A stretch of 34,596 nucleotides of DNA from Rhodobacterales bacterium (GTDB taxonomy: Bacteria; Pseudomonadota; Alphaproteobacteria; Rhodobacterales; Rhodobacteraceae): positions 1 to 34,596 of the forward strand of contig JACXUX010000003.1 of the NCBI GenBank assembly GCA_014763725.1, given 5' to 3'. The position numbers were made by a program, and so were the translations under genes. This document shows positions 8,349-17,043 of the stretch, one piece after another (positions within the stretch are counted from its first letter, which is position 1; every line of letters begins with the position of its first letter). The notes under the pieces are model-generated. The model saw nothing but the letters and a program-made list of their open reading frames with translations. It did not search any database and was not told the origin of the DNA.

Positions 8349-8945
8349 TCATTCCGTCCCCCCGCCCAGCACGACGGCGCCGGGAATGGCCTGCAGCCGG
8401 TCGCGCGCGCCCAGCAGCACCATGATGTGGCGCAGCAGCAGTTCGACCGCCACCGACAGCAGCAGCGCCACCCCCACCACCATCGAGGCCATCATCGCCG
8501 ATTTCGGCACCTTTACCCAGACCGACAGGTCCCAGGCCGCGGGCACGCGCAGGCTGTCGGTCTGGAACCGGCCGGCCAGGCCCGTGACCTCGGACCAGCC
8601 GATGGTAAGCGCCACCCAAAGCAGGACCACCATCAGCCCCAGCAGCAGCACCGTCAGCCCCCCCGCCACCACGCGCGGCAACAGGCGCACCACCATGTCG
8701 ATCGCCCCGAACCCGCCGGCGCGAAAGGCCGTGGGTGCCATCAACCCGGTGGACCAGAGCATGAGGAAGCGCGACGCCTCTTCCGGCCAGGCCAGCGCAC
8801 TGCCCAGGACATAGCGGAAGAACACCTGCGTCAGAATCACGACGACCATCAGCGCCAGACAGGCCGCGCCCAGCCAGCGCCCCACCGCCAGCAGCGCGCC
8901 GTTCCACAGGCCCAGTCCGTTACAGATGGCCACCGCAAGGCGCAT
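8349..8945 (-). CDS. dctQ: TRAP transporter small permease DctQ
   Basis: A 198-residue membrane protein with four hydrophobic segments, at roughly residues 20-45, 60-80, 92-115 and 150-172. Between the first two lie the DctQ signatures TQVFFRYVLGSALAWPEEASRF: an aromatic-R-Y-V-L block followed by W-x-E-E. DctQ proteins pair with DctM in the sodium-driven uptake of organic acids. The start at 8945 follows a run of six G. It lies 51 bases downstream of the flavin reductase gene; this gap contains the 12-bp palindrome CGACGGCCGTCG at 8982-8993. It is translationally adjacent to dctM. Confidence 0.9.
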   Translation of the reverse strand: MRLAVAICNGLGLWNGALLAVGRWLGAACLALMVVVILTQVFFRYVLGSALAWPEEASRFLMLWSTGLMAPTAFRAGGFGAIDMVVRLLPRVVAGGLTVLLLGLMVVLLWVALTIGWSEVTGLAGRFQTDSLRVPAAWDLSVWVKVPKSAMMASMVVGVALLLSVAVELLLRHIMVLLGARDRLQAIPGAVVLGGGTE

Positions 8946-8996
8946 CCGCAGTCCCCCCCTTGACCCTCGCGCCGTCCTCCCCGACGGCCGTCGCCC

Positions 8997-9512
8997 TCAG
9001 CCCGTGGCAAAACCCCCGAACCGCCCCTTCAGGAAGACCAGCGGCGCCCCCGACCCCGGGGTCACGCGCAGCACGCGGCCCAGGATGATCAGATGGTCGC
9101 CGCCGTCCTGTGCGCCATGGCGGGCGCAGTCGAACCGCATCGGCACGCCCGGCAGCACGGGCGTGCCCTCGGGCGTGTCGTCGCGGGCCAGGCCCTGAAA
9201 GCCCGGCCCCTCGCTGGAAAACCGCCGCGGCCAGTCGGCCTGATCCTGCCCCAGGATGTGGATGGAAAAATGCGCTGCCGCCGCAAAGGGGCCATGGTGG
9301 CGCGAGGACCGCGCCAGCGACCACAGCACCAGCGGCGGGTCCAGCGACAGGCTGGAAAAGCTGTTGGCGGTAAAGCCCATGGGCCCGTCCGGCCCGGCGA
9401 TGGTGACCACCGTCACGCCGGTGGCGAAATGGCCCAGCGCATCGCGCAGGGGGCGGGGGTTGGCCGGATCGGGGACGAACGAGGCCGGCATCGCGGCGCC
9501 ATCGGCCATCAT
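8997..9512 (-). CDS. flavin reductase family protein (FMN reductase component of a two-component monooxygenase)
   Basis: This 171-residue protein has the split-barrel FMN-binding fold of the HpaC/DIM6 family. Supporting motifs are [16 protein letters not shown] at the N-terminus, [21 protein letters not shown] (the FMN-binding region) and the C-terminal DHLIILGRV. Such enzymes use NAD(P)H to make free reduced FMN for a partner monooxygenase. The obvious partner is the LLM oxygenase encoded two genes upstream. It overlaps the aldo/keto reductase gene by four bases; ATG codons at 9512 and 9509 are both possible. The fold and context are clear, the physiological substrate of the pair is not. Confidence 0.9.
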   Translation of the reverse strand: MMADGAAMPASFVPDPANPRPLRDALGHFATGVTVVTIAGPDGPMGFTANSFSSLSLDPPLVLWSLARSSRHHGPFAAAAHFSIHILGQDQADWPRRFSSEGPGFQGLARDDTPEGTPVLPGVPMRFDCARHGAQDGGDHLIILGRVLRVTPGSGAPLVFLKGRFGGFATG

Positions 9513-10405
9513 GGCACCTCATGCCCCTGGGCCGCCGTATACAGGCGGAACCAGGTCGGCCGGTCCATCGGCACCCGGCAGGCATCGGAAATCCGGGCGA
9601 TGCGGTCCAGGCTGTTGGTGCCCAGCACCGGCATCACCCGCGCGGGGTGGTGCAGCAGCCAGGCCACTGCCACCGCGCCCCAGTCGGTTCCGGCAGCCCG
9701 GGCCAGGTCGTCCATCAACTCGCGCAGCGGGCCCGGGCCCTCGGCCCGCAGGCGGCCGCCGGCCAGCGGGCTCCAGGCCATCGGGGGCAGGCCGCGTTCC
9801 TGCAGGAAGGCCAGGTCGCCGTTCACGAAGGGCTCGCGGCAGATCAGCGACAGTTCGATCTGGTTGGTCACCAGCGGGGTCGTCATCGCCGACTGTAGCA
9901 GGCGGACATCCCAGGGGCGGAAGTTCGACACCCCCACCGCCCGCACCTTGCCGCTGGCCACCAGCCCGTCCAGCGCGCGGCCCGTGTCGTGATGGTCCAT
10001 CAGCGGATCGGGCCGGTGGATCAGCAGCAGGTCGATGCGGTCGGTCGCCATCTCGCGCAGCGACATCTCGACCGAGGCGGTCACATGCGCGGCCGAGGTG
10101 TCGTAATACTTCACCGGCGCCGCGGCATGGCGACCGACCGGGGCCACGATGTCGCATTTCGTCACGATCTCGATGCGGTCGCGCAGGCCGGGGGCCGCGC
10201 GCAGGGCCGCGCCCAGCAGCGCCTCGGCCGCATAGCCGCCATAGATGTCGGCCTGGTCCATGGTGGTGATGCCCTGGGCCAGGCAGGCCTCGACCTTGGC
10301 CTGGACATGGGCGGGGCGGGTGTCGGGGTCGTCGCCCAGCCGCCACATGCCGTAGACCAGCCGCGACAGGGCGATGGGGCCAAGGTCGATCCGTTCGACG
10401 GTCAT
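9509..10405 (-). CDS. aldo/keto reductase
   Basis: A 298-residue (alpha/beta)8 oxidoreductase starting at the ATG at 10405; longer upstream frames overlap the monooxygenase gene. The AKR tetrad is visible: Asp and Tyr in [13 protein letters not shown], Lys in IVTKCDIV, and His in LLLIHRPDP. The NADPH-binding C-terminal block LGTNSLDRI is also present. It resembles the YdhF branch of AKRs. Such enzymes reduce aldehydes or ketones, and here it probably handles a carbonyl released by the monooxygenase; that role is inferred from operon position. Its ATG overlaps the expected stop of the monooxygenase gene (TGATG), and its end overlaps the flavin reductase start. Confidence 0.9.
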   Translation of the reverse strand: MTVERIDLGPIALSRLVYGMWRLGDDPDTRPAHVQAKVEACLAQGITTMDQADIYGGYAAEALLGAALRAAPGLRDRIEIVTKCDIVAPVGRHAAAPVKYYDTSAAHVTASVEMSLREMATDRIDLLLIHRPDPLMDHHDTGRALDGLVASGKVRAVGVSNFRPWDVRLLQSAMTTPLVTNQIELSLICREPFVNGDLAFLQERGLPPMAWSPLAGGRLRAEGPGPLRELMDDLARAAGTDWGAVAVAWLLHHPARVMPVLGTNSLDRIARISDACRVPMDRPTWFRLYTAAQGHEVP

Positions 10406-11556
10406 CAGCGGCGCACTCCGTTCCCGAGGGGGTGGCAGGCGTGTCCGCGGGGACACGGCCATAGGCATGGGGCAGCGAACAGGTCTTCAACTGGGGCAGC
10501 ACCCGGGTTCCGAAATGGTCGCATTCGTCCAGATGGGGATAGCCCGAAAAGATGAAGGCGCGAATGCCCATCTTGCGACAGGCCTCGATCTCGGACAGGA
10601 CCTGATCGACCGACCCCACCAGCGCCGCCCCGCAGCCCGACCGCGCGCGGCCGATCCCCGTCCACAGATGGCGTTCGACATAGCCGAACTGGTCGGCCAG
10701 GTCGCGCGCGCGGGCCTGATGCGCCACGCCCAGGCTGGTCGAATCATGCGCGCGGTCGCGGATCAGGCGGCCGTATTCGTCATCCAGCCGGCTGACGATG
10801 TGTTCGGCATAGTCGCGGGCCTCGGCCTCGGTCTCGCGGACGATCATGTGCACGCGCAGGCCATAGTCCAGCGTGCGCCCATGCGCCGCCGCGCGGGCAT
10901 GCACGTCGCGCATCCGCTGGGCCAGCATCTCTTTCGTCTCGGGCCACATCAGATAGACGTCGCACTGCGCGCCGCACAGGTCCAGCGCATCGGGGCTGTA
11001 GCCCCCGAAATAGAGCAGCGGCCCGCCGTTCTGCTGATAGGGCCGGGTCGGCGGTCAGCTTGCCGATCTGGTAGATCTGGCCGTGGTATTCGATATGGTC
11101 CCGCGTCCAGACCTGGCGCAGGATCTCGACCACCTCATGGCTGCGGCGATAGCGATGGGCGCTGTCGGCCACCTCGCCCGGGAAGTCGGACGAAATGACG
11201 TTCAGCGTCAGCCGCCCCTTCAGCATGTGGTCCAGCGTGGCCACCGTGCGGGCCAGCATCACGGGCTGCATTTCACCGCAGCGGATGGCCGCCAGGAAGT
11301 TGATGCGGTCGGTGATCGGCGCGCAGCCCGCCACGAAGGACAGCGTGTCCTGCCCCACCTGATAGGACGACGGGCACAGGATGTTGCGGAACCCGTGGCC
11401 CTCGGCCCGTTTCACGATCGACGAACAATGGTCCCAGCTGGACCGCAGGTCGCCCTCGGCCACGCCCAGGAAGCGATAGTCGTCCGAGCAGAGCGCCGCG
11501 AACCAGCTGACCTCGGCCGCGTCGAGATCGGGTGAGGTGATCGGGACGACAGTCAT
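10405..11556 (-). pseudogene. LLM-class FMN-dependent monooxygenase (SsuD-like), broken by two frameshifts
   Basis: The N-terminal part starts at the ATG at 11556 with AGGGAAG upstream and reads as a luciferase-like monooxygenase: WFAALCSDDYRFLG, GFRNILCPSSYQVGQDTLSF, INFLAAIRCGE, LTLNVISSDFPGE. After the codons for GKLTADP (about 11039-11049) similarity jumps to another frame (QQNGGPLLYFGGYSPDAL onward) as far as RVPADTPATP. Near the end a second shift at the G-run 10428-10432 is needed to reach the expected TGA at 10405-10407, which overlaps the aldo/keto reductase ATG. One added base in that run restores PLGNGVRR-stop. The corrected length, about 383 residues, suits the family. Intact members oxidise sulfonates or related small molecules with reduced FMN. 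The run-based shift could be a sequencing error. Confidence 0.85.
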
Positions 11557-11603
11557 TCTTCCCTGACTCCTGGATGCAACTTTCCTCTTGCGTAGCATCC
11601 GCC

Positions 11604-11628
11604 TTGATATAGATCAATACTGTATCAA
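11604..11628. promoter_or_regulatory. nested inverted repeats, candidate GntR operator in divergent promoter region
   Basis: The 89-base gap between the divergent monooxygenase and GntR genes has one A/T-rich patch with several dyads. TTGAT-ATAG-ATCAA occupies 11604-11617. ATAC-T-GTAT occupies 11617-11625. TTGATA (11604-11609) and TATCAA (11623-11628) form an outer pair. HutC-type GntR proteins bind short palindromes of this kind next to their own gene. No convincing -35/-10 pair could be fixed. Confidence 0.5.
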
Positions 11629-11645
11629 TTCACCGGAGACACGTC

Positions 11646-12347
11646 GTGGCCGCGCAGGGCTCGCTGCCCCTCTATCAGCAGATCGCCGAGCTTCTGATCC
11701 GCGACATCGCCGCCGGTCGGCTGATCGACGGCGAACGCCTGCCCCCCGAACGCGAGATGGCGGCCAGCCTGGGCATCGCGGTGGGCACCCTGCGCCAGGC
11801 GCTGAAATCGCTGGCGGAAAAGGGTCTGCTGGACCGTGTCCAGGGGTCGGGCAACTATGTGCGCGCCAAGGCCGACGCGGCCTCGGTCTATACGCTGTTC
11901 CGGCTGGAACGGGTCCAGGGCGGCGGGCTGCCCACCGCGCGGGTGCTGTCGGTCGACCGCTGCCCCAGGGATCCCCGCCTGCCCGCCTTTGGCGACCATC
12001 CCGAGGGCCACCGGATCCGCCGCCTGCGGTTCCTGTCGGGCCAGGTCGCCGCGGTCGAGGAGATCTGGCTGGACGCCGCCCGGATCGACCGGCTGTCGGC
12101 CGCGGATCTGCTGGAATCGCTCTACCTCTTCTATCGCCAGCGGCTGGGCATCTGGATCGCCCGGGCCGAGGACCGTATCGGCCAGGGCCCCCTGCCCGAC
12201 TGGGCGCCCGGCGAATTTCCCCATCCCCCCGGCACGCCCCTGCCGCTGATCACCCGCGTCAGCTGGGCCCAGGACGGGAAATCGGTCGAAGCCTCGTTCA
12301 CCTGGTTCGACCCCGAAACCGTGCGCTATGTCGCGCGCCTGAAATAG
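11646..12347 (+). CDS. GntR-family regulator, HutC/UTRA subfamily
   Basis: This 233-residue protein has an N-terminal GntR winged helix (PLYQQIAELLIRDIAAGRL; LPPEREMAASLGIAVGTLRQALKSL; G-x-G-N-Y-V wing) and a C-terminal UTRA ligand domain from about residue 85, ending in RVSWAQDGKSVEASFTWFDP. HutC-type regulators are repressors released by a pathway metabolite. The start is GTG at 11646 with CGGAG upstream. It is divergent from the monooxygenase/TRAP operon and lies 10 bases before the Gfo/Idh oxidoreductase gene, so it plausibly controls both directions through the repeats at 11604-11628. The ligand is unknown. Confidence 0.9.
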   Translation: MAAQGSLPLYQQIAELLIRDIAAGRLIDGERLPPEREMAASLGIAVGTLRQALKSLAEKGLLDRVQGSGNYVRAKADAASVYTLFRLERVQGGGLPTARVLSVDRCPRDPRLPAFGDHPEGHRIRRLRFLSGQVAAVEEIWLDAARIDRLSAADLLESLYLFYRQRLGIWIARAEDRIGQGPLPDWAPGEFPHPPGTPLPLITRVSWAQDGKSVEASFTWFDPETVRYVARLK

Positions 12348-12357
12348 GACGGAAAGC

Positions 12358-13461
12358 ATGATCGGATATGGCGTCATCGGCTGCGGCATGATGGGGCAGG
12401 AACATCTGCGCCACATCGCCCTGCTGCCCGATGCCCGGGTGGTGGCGATGCTGGAACCCGATGCGGCCATGCGCGCGGCGGCGGCGGCGCTGGCGCCCGG
12501 GGCGCGGCTGGTGGACACGATCGCGGATCTGCTGGCCCTGCCCGAGGTGACCGCGATCCTGATCGCCAGCCCGAACCACGTCCATCTGGCCCAACTGGAA
12601 CAGGTCGCCGCGATCCGTCCGCTACCGGTGCTGATCGAAAAGCCGCTGTTCATCGACCCCGCCGATGCGCCGCGGCTGGCGGCACTGCGCGCGGCCTATC
12701 CCGCGCCGATCTGGGTGGCGATGGAATACCGCTACATGCCGCCCGTGGCCCGGTTCCTTGACCAGGCCCAGGCGGTCACCGGCGGGGTGCGGATGCTGAC
12801 GATCCGCGAACACCGCTTCCCTTTCCTGCACAAGGTGGGCGCCTGGAACCGGTTCAACCGCACCTCGGGCGGGACGCTGGTGGAAAAGTGCTGCCACTTC
12901 TTCGACCTGATGCGGCTGGTGGCGGGCTGCAACCCGGTGCGGGTCATGGCCTCGGGCGGGCAGGCGGTGAACCACCGGGACGAGGTCTATGGCGGCGAAA
13001 CCCCCGACATCTGGGACCACGCCTATGTCATCGTCGATTTCGAAAGCGGCCTGCGCGCGATGCTGGAACTGTGCATGTTCGCCGAAGGCAGCCGCTATCA
13101 GGAGGACCTGTCGGCCGAGGGCGCGGCGGGCAAGATCGAATGCCTGGTGCCGGGGCCGGGCCGGTTCTGGCCCGCGCATCTGGGCCCCGCGCCGCTGCCC
13201 AAGGTGATCGTCAGCCCGCGCCACCCCGCGGGGCCTGTGGAACTGGAGGTGCCGGTGGACCCCGCACTGCTGGCGGCGGGCGACCACAACGGGTCGGCCT
13301 ATTACCAGCACCAGGGCTTTGCCCGCGCCGCCTGCGGCTTGCAGCGCCACGAGGTCAGCCTGACCGATGGCTGGTGGTCGGTGGCCATGGGCCTGGCCGC
13401 CCAGCAAAGCGCCGAACGGGGCGAGGCGGTCCTGCTGTCGCACACGGGCTACGCCCCCTGA
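12358..13461 (+). CDS. Gfo/Idh/MocA-family NAD(P)-dependent oxidoreductase
   Basis: A 367-residue protein. The N-terminal Rossmann domain carries GVIGCGMMGQEH at residues 5-16, followed by the family motif E-K-P at 94-96 (VLIEKPLFID). The C-terminal alpha/beta domain contains GGTLVEKCCHFFDLMR, in which Lys177 and His180 are the likely catalytic pair. Family members oxidise or reduce sugars, inositols and related polyols. The substrate here is not evident. It follows the GntR gene by 10 bases with GGAAAG as ribosome site, so the two form an operon opposite the monooxygenase/TRAP genes. The gene appears complete. The 118 bases after it (13462-13579) are GC-rich with no convincing terminator. 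Confidence 0.9.
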   Translation: MIGYGVIGCGMMGQEHLRHIALLPDARVVAMLEPDAAMRAAAAALAPGARLVDTIADLLALPEVTAILIASPNHVHLAQLEQVAAIRPLPVLIEKPLFIDPADAPRLAALRAAYPAPIWVAMEYRYMPPVARFLDQAQAVTGGVRMLTIREHRFPFLHKVGAWNRFNRTSGGTLVEKCCHFFDLMRLVAGCNPVRVMASGGQAVNHRDEVYGGETPDIWDHAYVIVDFESGLRAMLELCMFAEGSRYQEDLSAEGAAGKIECLVPGPGRFWPAHLGPAPLPKVIVSPRHPAGPVELEVPVDPALLAAGDHNGSAYYQHQGFARAACGLQRHEVSLTDGWWSVAMGLAAQQSAERGEAVLLSHTGYAP

Positions 13462-13579
13462 CCGCCCGGGGCCGCGGGGCGCGCACCTCCCGCGCCGCCC
13501 GCCCATGACGTGGATCGAGGACAGACCCGGCCATTCGGTCAGGCTTGCCCGGCGTCACCGCCGTCCACGGGGGGGAAAG

Positions 13580-15204
13580 ATGGCCTATCCGATCATCACA
13601 AAGCCCGCATGGCAGGCCCGCGCCGACCTGGGCCCCTGGGCTGGGACGCGGCGCGCGCCCGACTGGACGGCCTGCCGGGCGGCGGTCTGAACATCGCGCA
13701 TGAGGCGGTCGACCGTCATGTCGCCGCCGGCCATGGCGCGCAGACCGCGCTGATCTGGCTGGGCCGCGACGGGCCGCGACGGGGCGCGGCGGGTGCTGAC
13801 CTATGCCGACCTGGCCGCCGATGCCGCGCGCTTTGCCGATGTCCTGCGCGCCCATGGCGTGGCCCCGGGCGAACGGATGTTCCTGCTGGCGGGCGGGGTG
13901 CCGGAACTTTACGCCGCCACCCTGGGCGCGCTGAAGGCGGGCGTCGTCGTCAGCCCCCTGTTCGCCGCCTTCGGCCCCGAACCCGCGCGCGCATGCAGAT
14001 CGGCGGCGCCGCGGTGCTGTTCACGACCGAGGCGCAGTATCGCCGCAAGGTGGCCGACTGGCGCGCGACGAGGCCCGGGCTGCGGCTGGTGCTGATCCTG
14101 GGCGACAGCGCGCCGCCCGGCTGCGTCGCGCTGGGCCCCGCCATGGCGGCCGTCCCCGACCGGTTCGACACCCACCCCACCGGACCCGAGGATATGGCGC
14201 TGCTGCACTTCACCTCGGGCACCACGGGGCTGCCCAAGGGGGTCGTGCATGTCCATGCGGCCGTGATCGCGCATGCGGAAACCGGGCGCATCGCGCTGGA
14301 CCTGCGGCCGGGCGACACCTACTGGTGCACGGCCGATCCGGGCTGGGTCACGGGAATGAGCTATGGCCTGATCTCGCCGCTCTGCAACCGCGTCACGCTG
14401 GTGGTGGATGAGGCCGAGTTCGACCTGGACCGCTGGTATGCGATCCTGGACCACTAGGCCGTGCAGGTCTGGTATACCGCCCCCACCGCCATCCGCATGT
14501 TGATGCGCGCGGGCGAGGCGGCGGCGCGCGGGCACGACTTTTCGGCGCTGCGCTTCCTTGCCTCGGTGGGCGAGCCGCTGAACGCCGAATGCGTGATCTG
14601 GGGGCAGCAGGTGTTCGGCCTGCCCTTTCACGACAACTGGTGGCAGTCGGAAACCGGCGGGATCATGATCGCCAACACGGCCGCGATGGACATCAAGCCC
14701 GGCGCGATGGGCAAACCCCTGCCGGGGATCACCGCCGGGATCGTCACCCGCAACGGCGACCGCGTCACCGAACGGCCCGATGGCGCGATCGGCGACCTGG
14801 CGATGCGCGATGGCGACGGCTATTTCTGGTTCGTCGGCCGCGCGGATGACCTGATCAAGTCCTCGGGCCATCTGATCGGCCCGTTCGAGGTGGAAAGCGC
14901 GCTGATCGAACACCCCGCCGTGGCCGAGGCCGCCGTGATCGGCATCCCCGACGAAACCGCGGGCGAGGTGGTCATGGCCTTCGTCACGCTGAAGGCCGGG
15001 TTCACTGCCGATGCGGCGCTGGAACGCGACCTGCGCGGCCATGCCCGCAAGCGGCTGGGCCCCGCCGTCGCCCCGCGCGAGATCGTGTTCCGCGACAGCC
15101 TGCCGCGCACGCGGTCGGGCAAGATCATGCGGCGGCTCTTGCGGGCGCGCGAACTGGGCCTGCCCGAGGGCGATCTGTCCACGCTGGAGGGAGAGGCAAG
15201 ATGA
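13580..15204 (+). pseudogene. AMP-forming acyl-CoA/acetyl-CoA ligase remnant with four disabling lesions
   Basis: Pieces in two frames together spell an acetyl-CoA-synthetase-like adenylating enzyme of about 538 residues. The ATG at 13580 follows GGGGGGAAAG. Recognisable blocks are GLNIAHEAVDRH, LTYADLAADAARFADVLR, the P-loop [34 protein letters not shown], the hinge [12 protein letters not shown] and the C-terminal TRSGKIMRR with the acyl-AMP Lys. Lesions in order are: loss of one base near 13640 (TGGGCTGGG where TGGGCCTGGG restores frame); the 10-bp tandem duplication at 13761-13780; one base lost in the GC-dinucleotide run 13985-13992; and an in-frame TAG at 14455-14457. All motifs survive around the lesions, so the decay is recent. 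The end overlaps E1 (ATGA). The natural acid substrate is unknown. Confidence 0.88.
13761..13780 (+). repeat. exact 10-bp tandem duplication breaking the acyl-CoA ligase gene
   Basis: GGGCCGCGAC occurs twice in a row (13761-13770 and 13771-13780). Removing one copy gives the continuous peptide IWLGRDGARRVLTYA, which restores the reading frame and the expected spacing before the LTYADLAA block. Ten bases shift the frame by +1. Confidence 0.92.
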
Positions 15205-17043
15205 CCCGGGTCAGACTGGACCACGCCCATGCGCGCGCCCTGCTGCGGGGCATGATCCGCATCCGCCGGTTCGAGGAAAAGTGCTACGAACTCTACACCC
15301 GGGAAAAGATCTCCGGCTTCCTGCATCTTCATGACGGCGAAGAGGCGGTGGCCGTCGGCGTTGCGGCCGCCCTGACCCCGCAGGACCGGATGGTGTCGAC
15401 CTATCGCGAACACGGCCACGCGCTGGCCCGGGGCCTGGACCTGACCGCCGCCCTGGCCGAGATGTTCGGCAAGGCCACCGGCTGTTCGGGCGGGCGCGGC
15501 GGGTCGATGCACCTGTTCGATGCCGCGACGAACCTTTACGGCGGCAATGCCATCGTGGGTGGCGGGCTGCCCCTGGCCGTGGGTCTGGCCCTGGGCGACC
15601 GGATGCAGGGCCAGGGGCGGGTGACGACCTGCTTCTTCGGCGAAGGGGCCGTGGCCGAGGGTGAGTTTCACGAATCGATGAACCTGGCCGCGCTGTGGCA
15701 TCTGCCCGTGCTGTTCGTGCTGGAAAACAACCTCTACGCCATGGGCAGCGCGGTCGCCCGCGTGCAGGCCAACACCGATTTCGTGCCGCGTGCCGCCAGC
15801 TACGGCATGCCGGCCGAAAGCGTGGACGGCAACGACGTGGTCGCGGTCGATGCCGCCGCCCGCCGCCTGGCCGAAGAGGCGCGGGCCGGCCACGGCCCCC
15901 GGTTCCTGGAATGCCGCACCTATCGCACCCGGGCGCATTCCATGTTCGACGCGGAGAAATACCGCAACAAGACCGAGGTCGCCGAATGGCGCCAGCACTC
16001 GCCCATCGTGCGGTTTCAATCCTGGCCGCTGGACAACGGCCTGATGCACCAGGCCGAGGTCGACGCCATCGAGGCCGAGGTCGAGGCGGACCTGGCCCAG
16101 GCCGTGGCCGCCTGCGAACAGGCCCCCTGGGAACCGGTGGAAACCCTGAACCGCCATGTGGTGGCGGAAACCCGTCCCGCACCGCCCGAACCGCCCCCAC
16201 ACGACAGCCCGGTCGACAGCACCTATCGCGACTGCTGCCGCGCCGCGATCGCCGATGCGCTGCGCCGCGACGAACGGGTGTTCATGATGGGCGAGGACAT
16301 CGGCGCCTATGGCGGCTGCTATGCCGTCTCGCTGGGCCTCTTGCAGGACTTCGGCCCCGACCGCATCCGCGACACCCCGCTGTCCGAGGCGGGCTTTACC
16401 GGTGCAGGGATCGGCGCGGCGCTGGCCGGCCTGCGCCCGATCGTCGAGATACAGCCTGGACGCCTTCCTTGCCCATATCCCCGGCCTGCGGGTGATGGCC
16501 CCCGCCACGCTGGAAGACGCCCGCGGCATGCTGTGGACGGCGCTGCAGGACCCCGACCCGGTGATCATCCTGGAACATGTCATGCTCTACAACCGGGCGG
16601 GGCAGATCGCGGCCAATGCGGGGCCGGTCGACATCGACCGCGCCGTGATCCGCCGCCCGGGCCGGGATGTGACGCTGATCGCCTGGTCGCATGCGCTGTG
16701 GACGGCGCTGGAGGCCGCCGAAACCCTGGCCCGCCAGGGGATCGAGGTCGAGGTGATCGACCTGCGCAGCCTGCGCCCGCTGGATGAACCGACGCTGGTC
16801 GCCTCGGTCAGCCGCACCCGCCGCGCCGTGGTGGTGGATGAGTCCTGGCGCAGCGGGTCGCTGGCGGCCGAGATCGCCGCCCGCCTGCAAGAGGCGTGCT
16901 TCTGGCAGCTGGATGCGCCGGTGGCCTGCGTCTGCGGCGCCGAGGTGCCGATCCCCTATCCCCGCCATCTGGAATCCGCCGCCCTGCCGCAGGTGGACGA
17001 CATCGTGGCGGCGGTGGCGGCGCTGCCTGGCATCCGGCGATGA
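15201..17043 (+). pseudogene. fused E1 alpha/beta 2-oxoacid dehydrogenase (pyruvate/acetoin type) with internal deletion
   Basis: Residues 1 to about 320 are an E1 alpha domain: [43 protein letters not shown] and the thiamine diphosphate motif from GEG (147-149) to NN (176-177). A linker leads to an E1 beta domain ([29 protein letters not shown]). After GLRPIVEI, at about 16450, the sequence jumps frame straight to [19 protein letters not shown]. In normal beta subunits about 50 residues (the V-I-R-x-x-x-G-x-G region up to H-S-x-S-L) lie between these blocks, so about 150 bases look deleted, out of frame. The rest of beta, ending at 17043, is well preserved. E1 decarboxylates a 2-oxoacid and acylates the E2 lipoyl group. 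Both ends overlap neighbours by ATGA. Confidence 0.85.

Noticed and set aside
13462-13579. Possible terminator between the Gfo/Idh gene and the ligase remnant
   Set aside because: Only short imperfect GC-rich complementarity is present, no more than expected from composition, and there is no T-tract.
7865-14457. Programmed amber readthrough or an unusual amino acid at the two in-frame TAG codons (7865-7867 and 14455-14457)
   Set aside because: Many genes in the window end in TAG or TGA normally, the two sites share no extended context, and the second gene carries three other disabling lesions. Plain nonsense mutation is simpler.
16896-17039. Treating the frame from 16896 as an upstream extension of E2
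   Set aside because: It overlaps the E1 beta C-terminus in another frame. The lipoyl domain starts naturally at the ATG at 17040, which overlaps the E1 stop.
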